Assembly (NCBI RefSeq): GCF_027942865.1
Contig: NC_134509.1
Location: forward strand, 11,620,017-11,684,016
Source: Odontesthes bonariensis
Taxonomy: Eukaryota > Chordata > Actinopteri > Atheriniformes > Atherinopsidae
Direction of reading: 5' to 3'
DNA length: 64,000 nucleotides
Both the position numbers and the translations under genes were made by a program. Under the pieces are notes generated by a model, which did not search any database, was not told the origin of the DNA, and saw nothing but the letters and a program-made list of their open reading frames with translations. Shown piece after piece: positions 16,721 through 27,850 of the stretch. Positions within the stretch are counted from its first letter, which is position 1. Each line of letters begins with the position of its first letter.

Positions 16721-17848
16721 AGTTCACCTTTCACTGCTCCTGTGACCAATACAAACACATAAAAACAGAACACTGATAACCAACAGGCTTGCTTTAGTTG
16801 TAAATGTTCTCTTTCTTAACAATGATAAAACCGCCCGATTATTCATTAGCTGGCCTCTGTGTAGGAGAGATGATTTCAGCTCCAAGTTTGCAGTAGATAG
16901 TCTCAAATACTCACATGATGTAAAGCAAGGTGTGATCAATTTTACATCTACACATTACATCTAATTCATTATTTCAAATTAAATTTAGAGTGTACCCTTG
17001 GTAGCTATGGTGTCAATATGTAAAATAAGTCCCTTTATACAGATGCAAGGAAAAAAAAGTATTTTTCATTAATCTAGCACTAGGAGGACACATATAATGT
17101 CCTATAGCTTAAAAGAAGAGTCCATGAAACATTATTACTGTGCATATTCAGACAACAAATCTAGGAAACACTGTGACATACATCCATTATTTCAAGAGCA
17201 GTTTCTCTTGACAATGTCAATATTACTATAAGTGATGGTTACAAAGTAAAATGTTCAATTTCATAACTTTTATAGAAGCTACTAGACAAAACAATGGTGT
17301 CGCTAATGGTACTTGTTGCCTACAGTCACAAACTGTAACGGATATGAATGATGATTGCTTTAAATGCAGCATGACAGTGACAATGTCAGTGGTGCATTGA
17401 GGCATTGTCAGATGGTGTGATTCATAAAAATGTTAAAAAAAAAAAAACAACTTTAGAATTGTGGAGTAACTCCTTTATTTTCAAAATCCCACTTACTCCA
17501 CATCTGACGTGCACAGGTGTATTTACAATGCGAAAGTACGCCGAATTAATTATAAGCAGGTCCTGTGTGCAATAGCTCCATGGTTGTGCAGACAACTGCG
17601 AGTGACTTAATTTGTCACCTAAATAAACCTTTTCAAGAGTTTCGGAGGACTACGCTTGTCGATAGATTATTGGACTGCGGGCATGCATATTTGGAGTGCT
17701 CGTATTTCTGTAACTGTTCGTTGCATAACCTCTCCAACACCAACTTTGTTAACTCACAGCAAGCAAAAAAGAATTCTAGATTGAACCAGGGGAATTAAAA
17801 GTGGCCACGTAAGGCAGTAGCAAAAATAAACTCAACGTGGAAACTCAC

Positions 17849-17945
17849 CTCTCCTCTGCTTAGACACATGCACAGGTCAGCGAAGCTAGACACGTGACAA
17901 CCTACTTGCGTTACGATTGGTTCGAGACCAGGAAGTGACGGTGAA
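17849..17945 (-). promoter_or_regulatory. bdh2: Probable bdh2 first exon donor and proximal promoter
   Basis: On the minus strand a non-coding exon could end with GAGGAG before GTGAGT at 17848-17847 and splice to the acceptor just upstream of the bdh2 ATG. Within 100 bases upstream are an E-box CACGTG at 17891-17896 (in GTCACGTGT), an inverted CCAAT box at 17916-17920 and an ETS-like CACTTCC around 17931-17938. This clustering resembles a TATA-less housekeeping promoter. The start site itself is inferred. Confidence 0.5.
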
Positions 17946-20260
17946 TTATTTATAACAGAACGTCAACTTCACGCTCTAAACAGATCAAGCGAGTATTCTC
18001 TTCACTGGATAAACTACACGAGCGTCCTACCTTTTTAGCTAAGAACCACATTTGATCAAATTAACTTACATAAATGAAAGTACAGTTATTAAAATTTGTC
18101 CAGCATTTCTGTTGAGTTGATTATTAAAAAGTAGCGTTATTTCGTCTGAACGTGAGCATCTATAGTGTAATTAAACTGGGTGCAACAGCCTTTTCATATG
18201 CTGTAGCTACATGCATAAAATAGCATAATATGCAACATGCAGGTATTCTAGATCCTACCTCTTACAGCATTGGTGAGATGTCTTAACAATGAAGTAGTCC
18301 TTCCTCAATAAGACTGACCTTTGAGATCTGGTCAAAGTTCTACATGAGCCCATGAATAATTGAGGACTAAAGGTCTTAGAAAGACAGAAAAGGATTTCTG
18401 AGTTTAAATAATTGTCTGCCACGGGGATACTGGTGGTCAATATTTAGCCAGCTGTGGAGTAGAAAAAAAAAAAAGGTAGTTAAATTTACATATCAAAGTT
18501 CATTCTTAACTTTTCAGACATAAAAAATTTGTGAATGTTAAAATTTGATGACAGTCTTTTGAGCTTTCTCAACAATATGAATGTGGGGCTTGTGTTGAGC
18601 TCGGTTGATGGTGATGAAAAATCATCTCTGTGACATTGTTCACAAAACTGACTCTGATTTTCATGAAGTTATGAAGTGTTCCTTATTGTTTTTTGAAGTG
18701 AATACACCGTTTGTGCTTTTATCACCAGTACCCTTAAAGTTCTTATAACTGTAAGATTCATGCACATTTATAGATTTCATGTTACTGAGTTAAGTTTTTT
18801 AATGGATAGCTGATCTCTAGAGACAATAATGTAAATTAATAAGACACTCAATTTGAACACATATTAGGATTCAGCAAGACGAGTGAGTAATGACTCCCGT
18901 TGCGTTTAGATTACAATTTTCGACAATCAAAGAAAGACTAAATCTTTTAAAGAACACAAGTGTCTCGCATCACTTCAAATTATAGGAGCATGTTAACCAG
19001 CTTATGGTCATATTCACCAGAAATACACCAAAACATGACTTCCACTCTACCATAATTGACGAACGAGACAACAACTGTACCATAATGATAGACGTTCAGC
19101 AAGCTATGTCTCAAAGGAACTTTGTCATTTCTGCATGGGTGTGTAGAACGCTTAAGCGCGTGGTAACAATTTTCCGTCTGTCGATGTCTCAGAGAAAGAG
19201 AGTCTGGAGTTTCCAACACTTATAGAGAAGAAAATAGAGAAGCTACAATAACCTTTTCAATTGAATTCACAGATATGGCCTCAGACTGCTTTCTTCCACC
19301 TGTGTAATATTGTTAGAATTAGCAACATCCCGTCCCAGGGAGATTTATGTGTTACTTGTAGGCTGGTTGGAATGTTGCAATTTCATATGATCAGGATGGA
19401 CCGAACTCTGAAAAGTTTCAAGGTTATCCAAACTAGTTCTAATGAGAATCAGCAGAAATAGAGATCACATTTTTCAAGTTTCTTCACTCTCTCTGACATC
19501 CAGAGTTTAAATTTAAAATCCTTCTCTCCACATATGAAGATCAATCTTCTCTGCTCATTAGAACCTCATGGTACAAAATTGCCCTCCCAGAAAACTGAAA
19601 AAAAAAAAAAAAAAAAAACATTGAAAGAACAGCCATCAGCTATCAGGCCCCTCAGGCTTTGGTTTATAGATACCAATGCAACATGGAACTGTATGTATCC
19701 AAAATAGTGAGAAGCAAGTGGGAAGAAGCGTGGAGTTCAGCAAAGACGAGAATGAGGGAGCAAGTTTTACCAGCGCACACACATCTTCACTTGATCACAG
19801 GAAGTAATTGCTTCTAAATATATGCTGATATGGTCGCGTGTTGTCTCATTCGCTGACGTTCCAGAAATTTAACCAGGGGGCTAGGCAGGAAATCTCTATT
19901 GTGAATGTTGTGGACATTTGTGTTCCCACATGTCACGGGCCTGGAACATCTCTAGATCATTTCAGGACTCCAGTGCATGTGTGAAAACAGCTAAAATCAC
20001 TAGCTAGAGCATTCCAGCTTTTTTGTTGTTACTACTAATGCAAAGGCTGAATTTGCAGTTGAAAAGAGAAAGAACAACATTACAGTGATATGCAAATTGT
20101 GCTTGGATGACAATACGTGTCTGTCAGCAGCAAAGAACTCTACTTTAGATTAAATTTAAGAAGTTCCTTCCAGCTAAGAACAGCACCACCTCACTGGTGA
20201 CTACACTGCTATAGCCCCCAAAACACACTGTCTAGCTTACAGCTAGGCTAAAGATGCAAC
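17946..20260. other. Intergenic, nothing recognised
   Basis: No splice-bounded exon, RNA gene or recognisable repeat was found. ORFs here are short and lack domain features. There is an A run near 19599-19618. Confidence 0.5.
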
Positions 20261-20786
20261 TAGGGTTGCAACCTGTGTCAAAAATCCTGGACATTTTGAC
20301 CATCGAATCAACCTTTATGTTTGTAAGCAACGGCGCCTTTCGCACATCTAACCCGAGATAAAAACCGTCATTCTAAGCGACAATTGTATAGCTAAAATTA
20401 GTAAGAATGACAATTTCTAGTTATTTGTTTAGATAATTGCCTTATTTAATAGCAGACCTTTATTGTTTTGTTATATTTTCAACAGTTTTTAGTTGTGGAC
20501 ACCTGGGGGCACACACACTCTCTGTCTCCACCTTACCATTTCTAATGAACCTCCACGGTGCATGCCCCCACCACCACCACCCATGTTATGCTACGTCATT
20601 TTTGTAGAGCCAAGAAGGCTGTGTATTATGGACGTAGGCACGCTTCAATTAAACTGAAATACACATTTTGCGCATCATGTACAAAAATCCGGGACATTCA
20701 GTGTCCAGGATTTTTATTTTTATTTTCCTGGAGAGACCATGAAAATCCTGGACAATCAGGAAAATCCTGGACAGGTGGCAAACGTA
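20261..20786. mobile_element. hAT-type MITE with perfect 8-bp TSD
   Basis: The 526-bp element starts TAGGGTTGCAACCTGT and ends with the imperfect inverse (ACAGGTGGCAAACGTA). It is flanked by GATGCAAC at 20253-20260 and 20787-20794. Subterminal copies of 'atcctggaca' occur in both orientations, as expected of transposase-binding sites. No transposase is present. Confidence 0.8.
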
Positions 20787-20960
20787 GATGCAACTCCAGT
20801 GGAAATTAATGAGGTTGTTAGTGGTTATGTGATGGAAGAAATGTGTTGGTTTCAACAACATTGCAGTCCGTCTTGTGGCTTTGCAATCTTAAATCACTTG
20901 TTAGGCTACACTTATAAGCCTCCACATGCTTGTTATTTTATCAATTCGTGAACACTATAG

Positions 20961-21419
20961 TTAATAAGGCTCCTCTTTCGGTGCCATTGACGTCTATAGA
21001 CGTCAATTGCGTTTTTTAACGGAGCGGGCTGGGGGACAATCTAGCGGAGTTTGTCACTAAATCTTAGGCTTGAAAACACTAAACAGAGAATGTACTGGCA
21101 AAATTACCCGCAAGGTGGCAGCAGTGCCACTTTGCACGCAAAAAAAAAGCTTGTTTTCTCCGTTTTTTTGGTCAAACAGTTGTTTTTGGTGAAACCAACC
21201 TATGTTCTATTGTCTATTACTAAAGGACTGAAAATGGTAGAAACAAACTTTTTTTCCTGATGAAAGAAGAGAGTCTACTCTTTCGTTTGGTAATTTCGGT
21301 GTGTACATAGTCATAAGACACACTTTTCTGTGGGTCTTGGAAAATCAGTCAAAATACTGTAAAACACTTGGCAGTATGGGTCTCTCTGCACTGAAAATGG
21401 CTGGCAGCCAATGAGTTAA
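20961..21419. mobile_element. piggyBac-like TTAA element, copy 1
   Basis: Non-coding element near-identical over most of its length to the one at 58352-58851. It begins near TTAA at 20961, contains 'ctctttcggtgcc' and the palindrome TGACGTCTATAGACGTCA, and ends at TTAA at 21416-21419. TTAA target preference suggests a non-autonomous piggyBac derivative; the family assignment is inference. The left end has extra bases between TTAA and the conserved start, so it is less well preserved than copy 2. Confidence 0.6.
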
Positions 21420-22849
21420 GGGATAATGTGTCTGTCATCCCTCATATTGGAGTACATAGTTTGAGATTATAAACCACAGAATAGGCTGTGCAATTAAGTG
21501 CAGTAAGTTCATTGAAAGGTGTGTAAGGGTGCCTTAATTTTGTAACAGAGGTAAACAAGAAGCTGCAGAGCCAGGTTAGCCATGTTTTTTTCAGAAACAC
21601 ACAAGACCTCCAAAGTGTACTGAAAACATCTGGTCTCAAATGACCAATTTCATAGCTATAGTATGTGACATCTGAACTGTTGTTTACATTAGTTATCATA
21701 AGATGTGCTTTATTTTGAGCTGAAAAGGGCAATTATTTCGAGGTTAAGTTTGCAAGAGTCGTTCTGCATTCAGTCTGTGAAAAGAGTTCTGTTTTGTCTC
21801 TTCCAGGGGAGCTTTGTGAGATGAATCAAAAATTCAGGCAGTGAGTTCAAGTGCATGAGGGGTACCGTCTGAACTGTGCACACATGTCATGGGTTTTACC
21901 ACTAGATTGTTGGTTTCAGAGAATGAGAAATAATGATGGACTCATCCATTATGGTACAAAGGTATAGAGGGCCTGGGTTTCATATGCTGTTTGAAAGTAT
22001 CACAAACACTTTTAAGAATTCTGAACCAACTCTGATAACCAGCAGCTTCTCGGCAGCTATGGGAGATATAGGATCTGTGAGGTTTGAACGATAAGGGTTG
22101 CAACCAACATATCTCAGCCTTGCCAGAGTTGATTTACATCAGTTTTGGTGTTTCTTATGGAATTTGAGACTATGTTGCAACAGTACCGCTCCCCGAATCA
22201 ATGCAATAGCTTAGAAACTACATTAAAAGTGACATGTTGCAGTTCTTTAATGGCTTATTGATTCAGTTGGGTCGAAGAAGAAAATTAAAGCACTTGACTC
22301 CTTAAGGCTGCATATGCATTAAGTCAAAGGTAATCTGTCAAGACCTTATTATTAGTTTAGACTAAATGGGATGTTGAGCTATTACGGTACATAAACACTG
22401 TTTACACTAGTGTATTTCTCTGGAGAAATGATCATCTTATGCATCTGAACAACCAATCCAAGCAACAGAGCAATGATTCATTGATTAATTTATTCTTGAA
22501 CAAAAATTGTAGAAGAGACAGAGTGGATATATGTAATGTTTGATACCAGTGGCAGCCTGCAGCAGTTGCCCTAAACATATTGTTTCTTTTCTTCCATCTT
22601 GTTGAGATTTTCTAATGAGCAGTTTTCTATTACAACACTGCTTTTCATAGAATTTTCTACACTGGTTTGATTGTTGTGCTGCCGGAATAATCATTTTTAT
22701 TACCACTACTTTTTACATCTGTTATGAAGCACAACTGTGAAAATGGGAAGGCTGTTTATGTGTAGGAACAGTTGATTGAGCTTTCAAAAGCCTAGTTAAT
22801 ACTTGGACCAAGACCCCAAACCCAGATGAGTTGAGGAGGTGACATCTAG
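21420..22849. other. Intergenic, nothing recognised
   Basis: A+T-rich and without supported genes or clear repeats. Confidence 0.5.
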
Positions 22850-23111
22850 CAACAAAAGAGGAGTAAGTTTTTTAATTTTACCATTTATCATCACAGGATA
22901 TGTGAGATCACTGGTGAATAAAATGGACAAGCTTGGACCCCTGAGGAGGACACAGCAGGAATGTCAGGAAGGGGATATTATTTCATTTCATCAAGACATG
23001 GCTGCAGGAACCGCCCTCCCACCTCTCTATATGACTTATAGAGGGGGTGATGTAGCTCTGGACATGTTACTGAGAAGAAGCAGCTCTGCAACTCAGATAT
23101 TGAAGTGTTGA
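22850..23111 (+). mobile_element. LINE endonuclease-domain fragment
   Basis: The translation contains GYVRSLVNKMDKLGPLRRTQ, followed by a degraded 'IISFHQDMAAGTALPPLY' stretch. This resembles the start of the endonuclease of fish Rex1/CR1-like LINEs (NVRSLxNKMDEL...TETWL). It is internally deleted and stops after about 85 codons. It may belong to the same family as the LINE at 60.5-62.4 kb. Confidence 0.65.
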
Positions 23112-23930
23112 CTGTGACTTTCTGTCTACTTTGTCATTGTATTTAATTATCTACCTATAACAATAATTTGTACTTCAGCATTATATTTTCCCTTTGAGGA
23201 TTAATAATTAATTGGATTAATTCAATTCAATGATTTTTTTACTTTGAATAAATTTAACATGTTTTAGATCAAATGAATAAAAAAAAAATACTCAAACGGC
23301 ATCTGTATGACCACCAGTAAGATTTTAAAAAATACATGACAGAAGTCGTAAAAAAAACATCCATAACAATATTTGCCTTCATTTGGTTTAAGAGAAAAAT
23401 TGTTAATTCAGATGGTATAATAGTTCAAGACTAAAGCAGGGTATATTAACTCTGAAAGATAATTCGTCGAGTCTGCATTTTATGTTTGACAGATTCCTAC
23501 GCTTTTCCTTTCCTTTAAGTAGCAGAGACTGCCAGGAGAAGAAGAAGAAACCAACTAGTTCCCCCTTGTGGGGAATCTTAACAATGTCGTGTGACCAAAA
23601 GCAATCCCACACAAATACTCTGCCTTATCGTTTACTTTCATGTTTGTTATAATGTCCTAGTTTTATCAGCACCATATAAATATACATGTTATTCATATTT
23701 CAAACATTTAGGTCACAGTTAGTGGGAGTGTAAAATGGACTCCACTAAGGAGAGGTTTCTAATATTCTGCCCCTCTCATGATGGGCTACAGCCAAAGGAA
23801 GTATAAAAATAAGCCGACATCTCCTTCTATTCTCTCCTCTAGATGAATGAATAAATCAACTTCTATGAATAAAAATGCTCGTTCTGGGAAAAAAAAGTCA
23901 AGCTGTGTCCATAAATCAACAAGCCTTCTT
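23112..23930. other. Intergenic, nothing recognised
   Basis: No gene, RNA or repeat could be supported. Confidence 0.45.
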
Positions 23931-23939
23931 ACAGCCCTT

Positions 23940-24700
23940 TTCAGTTCAAAAGGTTTTTTTGTATCGTGACATACTGAAAAACCCTCTCTCCCTTACCAGA
24001 TCTTAAAGTCAAGTAGAGACAACCTCAGATTAACTCAGATGGACAACAACACATTAGAGTCATACTTTTATTTGGAAAAAGTAAGCCAAAATGCAGGAAT
24101 AAAGTGTGGAAAAACTAGGAGAGCTGCTGCCCAGCTCAGTCTGGGATGGGTTATGAGGCCATTTCCGAGCAATTAGAATTCCATCATTCTACAGTAAGAA
24201 AGATCCTTCATAAGTGAAAGACATTCGCAACAGCCGCCAATCTTCCCAGGCGTGGACATCCCAGCAAGTTCAACCCAAGGTCACTGCCAAGAGAATTTGA
24301 AAATGGAAAATCCAAAAGCTACATTTTAGCCTCTACAGGCCTCTGTTAGCATGTCAAATATAGAAGTTCATGACAGTATCAATAGAAAAAGACTGAACAA
24401 GCATGGATTGTTTGTTGCCAGGAGAAAGCCTCTTCTCTTTAAAAAGAACACAGCAGTACAGCTTAGGTTTGCAGAGTTGCATCTGAGCAAAAAGCAATAC
24501 ACTCCAGCTGAAAAAATAAATTAATCTAGGTACTGCAACGACCCAGTCAAAGTCCAGACCTGACTGTAAGGGTTTGGTGGGAGCTCAAGAGACTGCACAA
24601 CCTCAAATGAACAGAAGAAATGTTGTAAAGATGAGTGGGACAAAGTTATTCTACAGCGATGTGAGAGACTGATTACCCCCATACAGAAAATGGTTACTTG
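23940..24700 (+). pseudogene. Tc1-like transposon remnant, left part
   Basis: From about 24180 the sequence matches the recalled Tc1-like transposase gene of fish. It includes a paired-type DNA-binding region (ATAANLPRRGHPSKFNPR-like reading), then a KRLNKHGLF-like stretch, then 'AAGAACACAGCAGTACAG', and a SQSPDL motif near 24550, where SPDLNP is normal. Frameshifts and indels are many, so it is dead. It breaks off at 24700 and resumes at 27642, showing that 24701-27641 was inserted into it. The left boundary is approximate. Confidence 0.7.
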
Positions 24701-25247
24701 TGTCATGGGTGGTGAGAGGAGATGGAGCCAAAATGACTCAGCGGCAGGAGGTTAAAGGAAAAGAACTAAATTTATTTATTGGAAACAGTTACGGAAAGTG
24801 CGGACAAGCTGGAACACCAAAAGCAAAACTGGTTGAACAAAAAGAAACCGAGAACTGAGCAACCTGAATGAGGAAAAGAATATAGACCAGACCTCAAACA
24901 ACTAGGACAAGCAGAGATACGGCAAGGATCTGGCAAAGACTAAGGAAAACCAGGGAGCTTAAAAACTGATGAGAAGTGATTTGTAAATAGCAAGCAGCTG
25001 AGACAATTAACACGGGAGCAAATGACCAGGGGCCCGTTGCACAAAAGTAGGATTTAGACATCCAGGATGAGTTACTTAGCCAGGTTCAAGGAATCCAAAA
25101 CATGGGCGCCCGGGCGTAGTTGGTTGCACAAAGGCCAATCCAGGATGAGCAGACACGGATTCATTAAGCCAGGTGAAAGCGATCCTGGATAAGTGCACGG
25201 CTTTCTTAAATAGACCCCACGATCGATCATAGATTCACTGATTCACC

Positions 25248-25405
25248 ATGGCAACAAGGGTGGCGTATTTCTCCCCAGCGGAGCAATAATTATTAATGGA
25301 AGCATATGAAGAGGTGACGGAGAAAATAAAACAAAAAGGAAATACTGCCACAGTTAAAAAACAAAGGGAGCAAGCGTGGCAAACCATTGCTGACCGCCTG
25401 AATGC
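25248..25405 (+). pseudogene. Harbinger Myb/SANT-like protein, first exon with a nonsense codon
   Basis: ATG at 25248 reads MATRVAYFSPAEQ, then TAA at 25287-25289. The same frame then continues LLMEAYEEVTEKIKQKG and on to a Trp-containing helix (QAWQTIADRLNA), ending at a GTAAGT donor at 25406. The Trp spacing and charged helices fit the Myb/SANT-like DNA-binding partner of Harbinger transposases. The stop falls where relatives have Glu, so a single G-to-T change (GAA to TAA) would explain it. Downstream exons were not found. Confidence 0.75.
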
Positions 25406-25799
25406 GTAAGTAGTGCACAAATACACACTCACCACTCCACTGAATTTATCACAATTAGGCAGTGTTCGAACTACGGGGGACTCGGGGGATCCAAGACCCC
25501 CTGAAACTGACACGAGAACCCCCCGAAAACATGATTTGGGAAATGTTGAGGGGTCTCTAAAATATTGGCAAAATGTGATTTCCCCTAATGAGTTATGATT
25601 GCAGACGCGATGCGTGTGGAGCCTGTGTGCGTAATTGGCATAAAGCTGTGCTGTCCGCCGCGTATGATTCCGTATAGCTTCTCATGTGTTTTCGAGATCC
25701 GCGCTCTGAGTCAAGCGCAAGCAAGCAACCAAAATGGACATGGCAGCAACTTTTTATTAAGAATGTGCCTGCCCACACATTGCCTGTACTGTTTTAGCA

Positions 25800-26763
25800 G
25801 TGAAAAAAAACGCAATTAAAGGACTTGCAAGCATCTTCATCTCCTTCCCTGGGCATAGAAGACTCTGTGACATCAAGGAGGAGTTCTATAGGATTGCAGG
25901 TAATTTTTTTTTTTTTTAAAATTACAGTTACAATTTTAACATTCAGAGTAAGATACTCATTGCATCGTATTACAGGTTTCCCCAATGTCATTGGTGCAGT
26001 GGACTGCACACACATAAAAATAAAATCCCCCTCAGGTGGCCATGAGGGGGATTTTGTGAAGAGGAAAAACTTCCACAGCATCAATGTACAGGTGAACATG
26101 ACTTTTGATAAAGTTAATTAATGAACACTGTACATTGCCTGTGATGTGCATTAATTGGTTTAACATCTTATCATTTCAGATGGTCTGCAATGCTGACTAT
26201 TTGATCAATAATGTTGTGGCAAAGTGGCCCGGCTCGGTCCACGACTCCCGAGTGTTTCGGAACTCAGAGATCTATCGGCGCCCATCACAAGGTGAGCCAC
26301 AGAACCTCTATTGATAACCACTTTTAACATCATGGCTGTGTTAAGACTGTCACTACTTATGAGGTTGTGATGGTAACATTTTGTATTCACAGGTGAATTC
26401 CTGGGTGTATTGCTGGGTGACAGAGGGTATGCCTGCCAGCCTTTTCTGCTCACTCCATTTGCAGACCCTCTGGAGGCACAACTGGCATACAACCATGCCC
26501 ATGCCAGAACAAGGGCCCGGATCGAAATGACATTTGGCCTACTGAAGGCACGCTTTCTGTGTCTGACCCACCTGAGAGTCAGCCCAGACGGGGCATGTGA
26601 TATCATTGTGGCCTGTGCTGTCCTCCACAATGTGGCCTGCCTGAGAAAGGAGAGGGCCCCCAGAGTGCCAGCTCTCATAGACTGGGACATTCCTGCCATC
26701 TTCCCGGATGACGACTGTGGTCAGCTGGTCAGAGACCAATATGTGTTAAATTATTTTAATTAA
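25800..26763 (+). pseudogene. Harbinger DDE transposase (HARBI1-like), 5'-incomplete
   Basis: Spliced exons about 25800-25899, 25976-26091, 26180-26291 and 26393-26763, all GT-AG with matching phase, give a continuous C-terminal nuclease. Catalytic residues are visible: Asp in GAVDCTHIK, Asp in PGSVHDSRVF and Glu in RIEMTFGLL. Other family blocks are SFPGHRRLCDIKEEFYRIAG, LLGDRGYACQPFLLTP and AVLHNVACLRKERAP. The stop at 26761-26763 follows VLNYFN. The N-terminal third usual for this family (helix-turn-helix and first beta strand) is not visible, so the copy is probably inactive although its DDE core is intact. An upstream exon hidden in 25410-25800 cannot be excluded. Confidence 0.85.
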
Positions 26764-26829
26764 TATGCATGTTGCTTTAAGTTGGGCCTGCAATGGCAGA
26801 GGAATTTTTGTTAGGTTTTTGTGCTGTAT

Positions 26830-26885
26830 AGGCAAGGCAATTTTATTTGTATAGCCCATTTTTACAAACAGTTTGTCTCAAACTG
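26830..26885 (-). repeat. LINE 3'-tail fragment in the Harbinger element
   Basis: The inverse of 'ctatacaaataaaattgcc', a common fish LINE/SINE tail, appears after the transposase stop. Confidence 0.4.
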
Positions 26886-27641
26886 CATGCTTTGATTCTG
26901 TGCTTTTTGTCTTGTAGAGCACTGTGTGACTTCAGTTTTGAAAGGAGCTGATGGTTTACTTGCTTTGATTCATCCTTGTTCAATAAAGGAACATCATGGT
27001 ACTCTCTAATGTGTATTTATATTTATATGGTGATGTAATTTATGTGTAGTCTGTGGGGAAACTAAATTATCTAGTGGTTCATCTAAAATCATCAGTTATC
27101 TAAAATGATTTCAATAAATGATCACAAATGTTTCAATAATGATAGTGGGTATAGTTAAATGTTTTAACAATATGTTCTTGGCAGTGGAATAAATATTGGT
27201 TTCCATATGTGGCGACCGCTGACTGAGATAAGGAATGAGATTAAATAGATCCTGGAACTTAGCCTGGTCTGGAGCAGGCTAGCTTCACAGAATAAATCTC
27301 CATGGTAACTTACGTCTGAACATATCCCACTTCCCTTTATCCTACTTTTGTGCAACCGGATCACGGATAAGTTGATCCAGGATAGCCAACATATCCCCGC
27401 TTAATCCCTTATCCTACTTTTGTGCAACGGGCCCCAGAACATCAAGACTGAGGAAACTAAGAGAGATGATGGCAAATAAATACCTCACTAAGAACAGGAA
27501 CCAAGGAATAACTAAGAGCCGAAGACAGATACAAAGAGAAGAAATCATATAAAAAACCCATGACTAAAAATACAAAAAAAAAACAAAACAGAACACTAGA
27601 AAAACCAAGGCAAAGTCCTTTAAAATGAAAAAACTATGACA

Positions 27642-27850
27642 GAAGGCGGTTCTACAAGCTGTTGAATCATGGGATGTGCTTTCTTCACATTCTGCTTCGG
27701 CTTTTAAGTTTAGTTTTATTGAAGAGATAATTACAAGGTGTAATGTTTTATGTGTTTTGTTTTTCAACTGAGGTCGTATCTATCTCATTTCAAGACAAAG
27801 TCAAATGAATGTTTTTTTTCATCACGTCCTGATGTGTAAAATCTTGAAGG
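27642..27850 (+). pseudogene. Tc1-like transposon remnant, right part
   Basis: Continues the Tc1 element from 24700: 'ggcggttctacaagctgttg' then 'aatcatgggatgtgctttc', matching the recalled post-transposase region and 3' end of fish Tc1 relatives. The right limit is approximate. Confidence 0.6.

Larger units (their letters stand above)
25030..27434 (+). mobile_element. PIF/Harbinger transposon with CAG target duplication
   Basis: The 2.4-kb element has near-perfect inverted ends, GGGCCCGTTGCACAAAAG and its inverse, flanked by CAG at 25027-25029 and 27435-27437. A 3-bp CWG/TWA duplication is typical of PIF/Harbinger. It carries a Myb/SANT-like gene and a DDE transposase gene, the two-gene organisation of the superfamily. 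Between 25440 and 25800 the sequence does not resemble the usual transposase N-terminal region and may be replaced or inserted. A short LINE-type tail lies near 26830. Confidence 0.9.
24701..27641 (-). mobile_element. TGTCAT...ATGACA LTR-like element, split by a Harbinger transposon
   Basis: The element begins TGTCATGGGTGG and ends CTATGACA, interrupting the Tc1 remnant. Without the nested Harbinger it is about 0.53 kb. TG...CA termini with an inner inverted TGTCA resemble the LTR-like elements at 35231-36470 and 46990-47440, but no matching TSD was found at its ends. No coding capacity. Orientation is a guess. Confidence 0.5.

Noticed and set aside
21051-21260. ORF shared with 58478-58846 (conserved between two places)
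   Set aside because: It lies within two copies of a TTAA element; similarity comes from the repeat, and the frame is disrupted differently in each copy.
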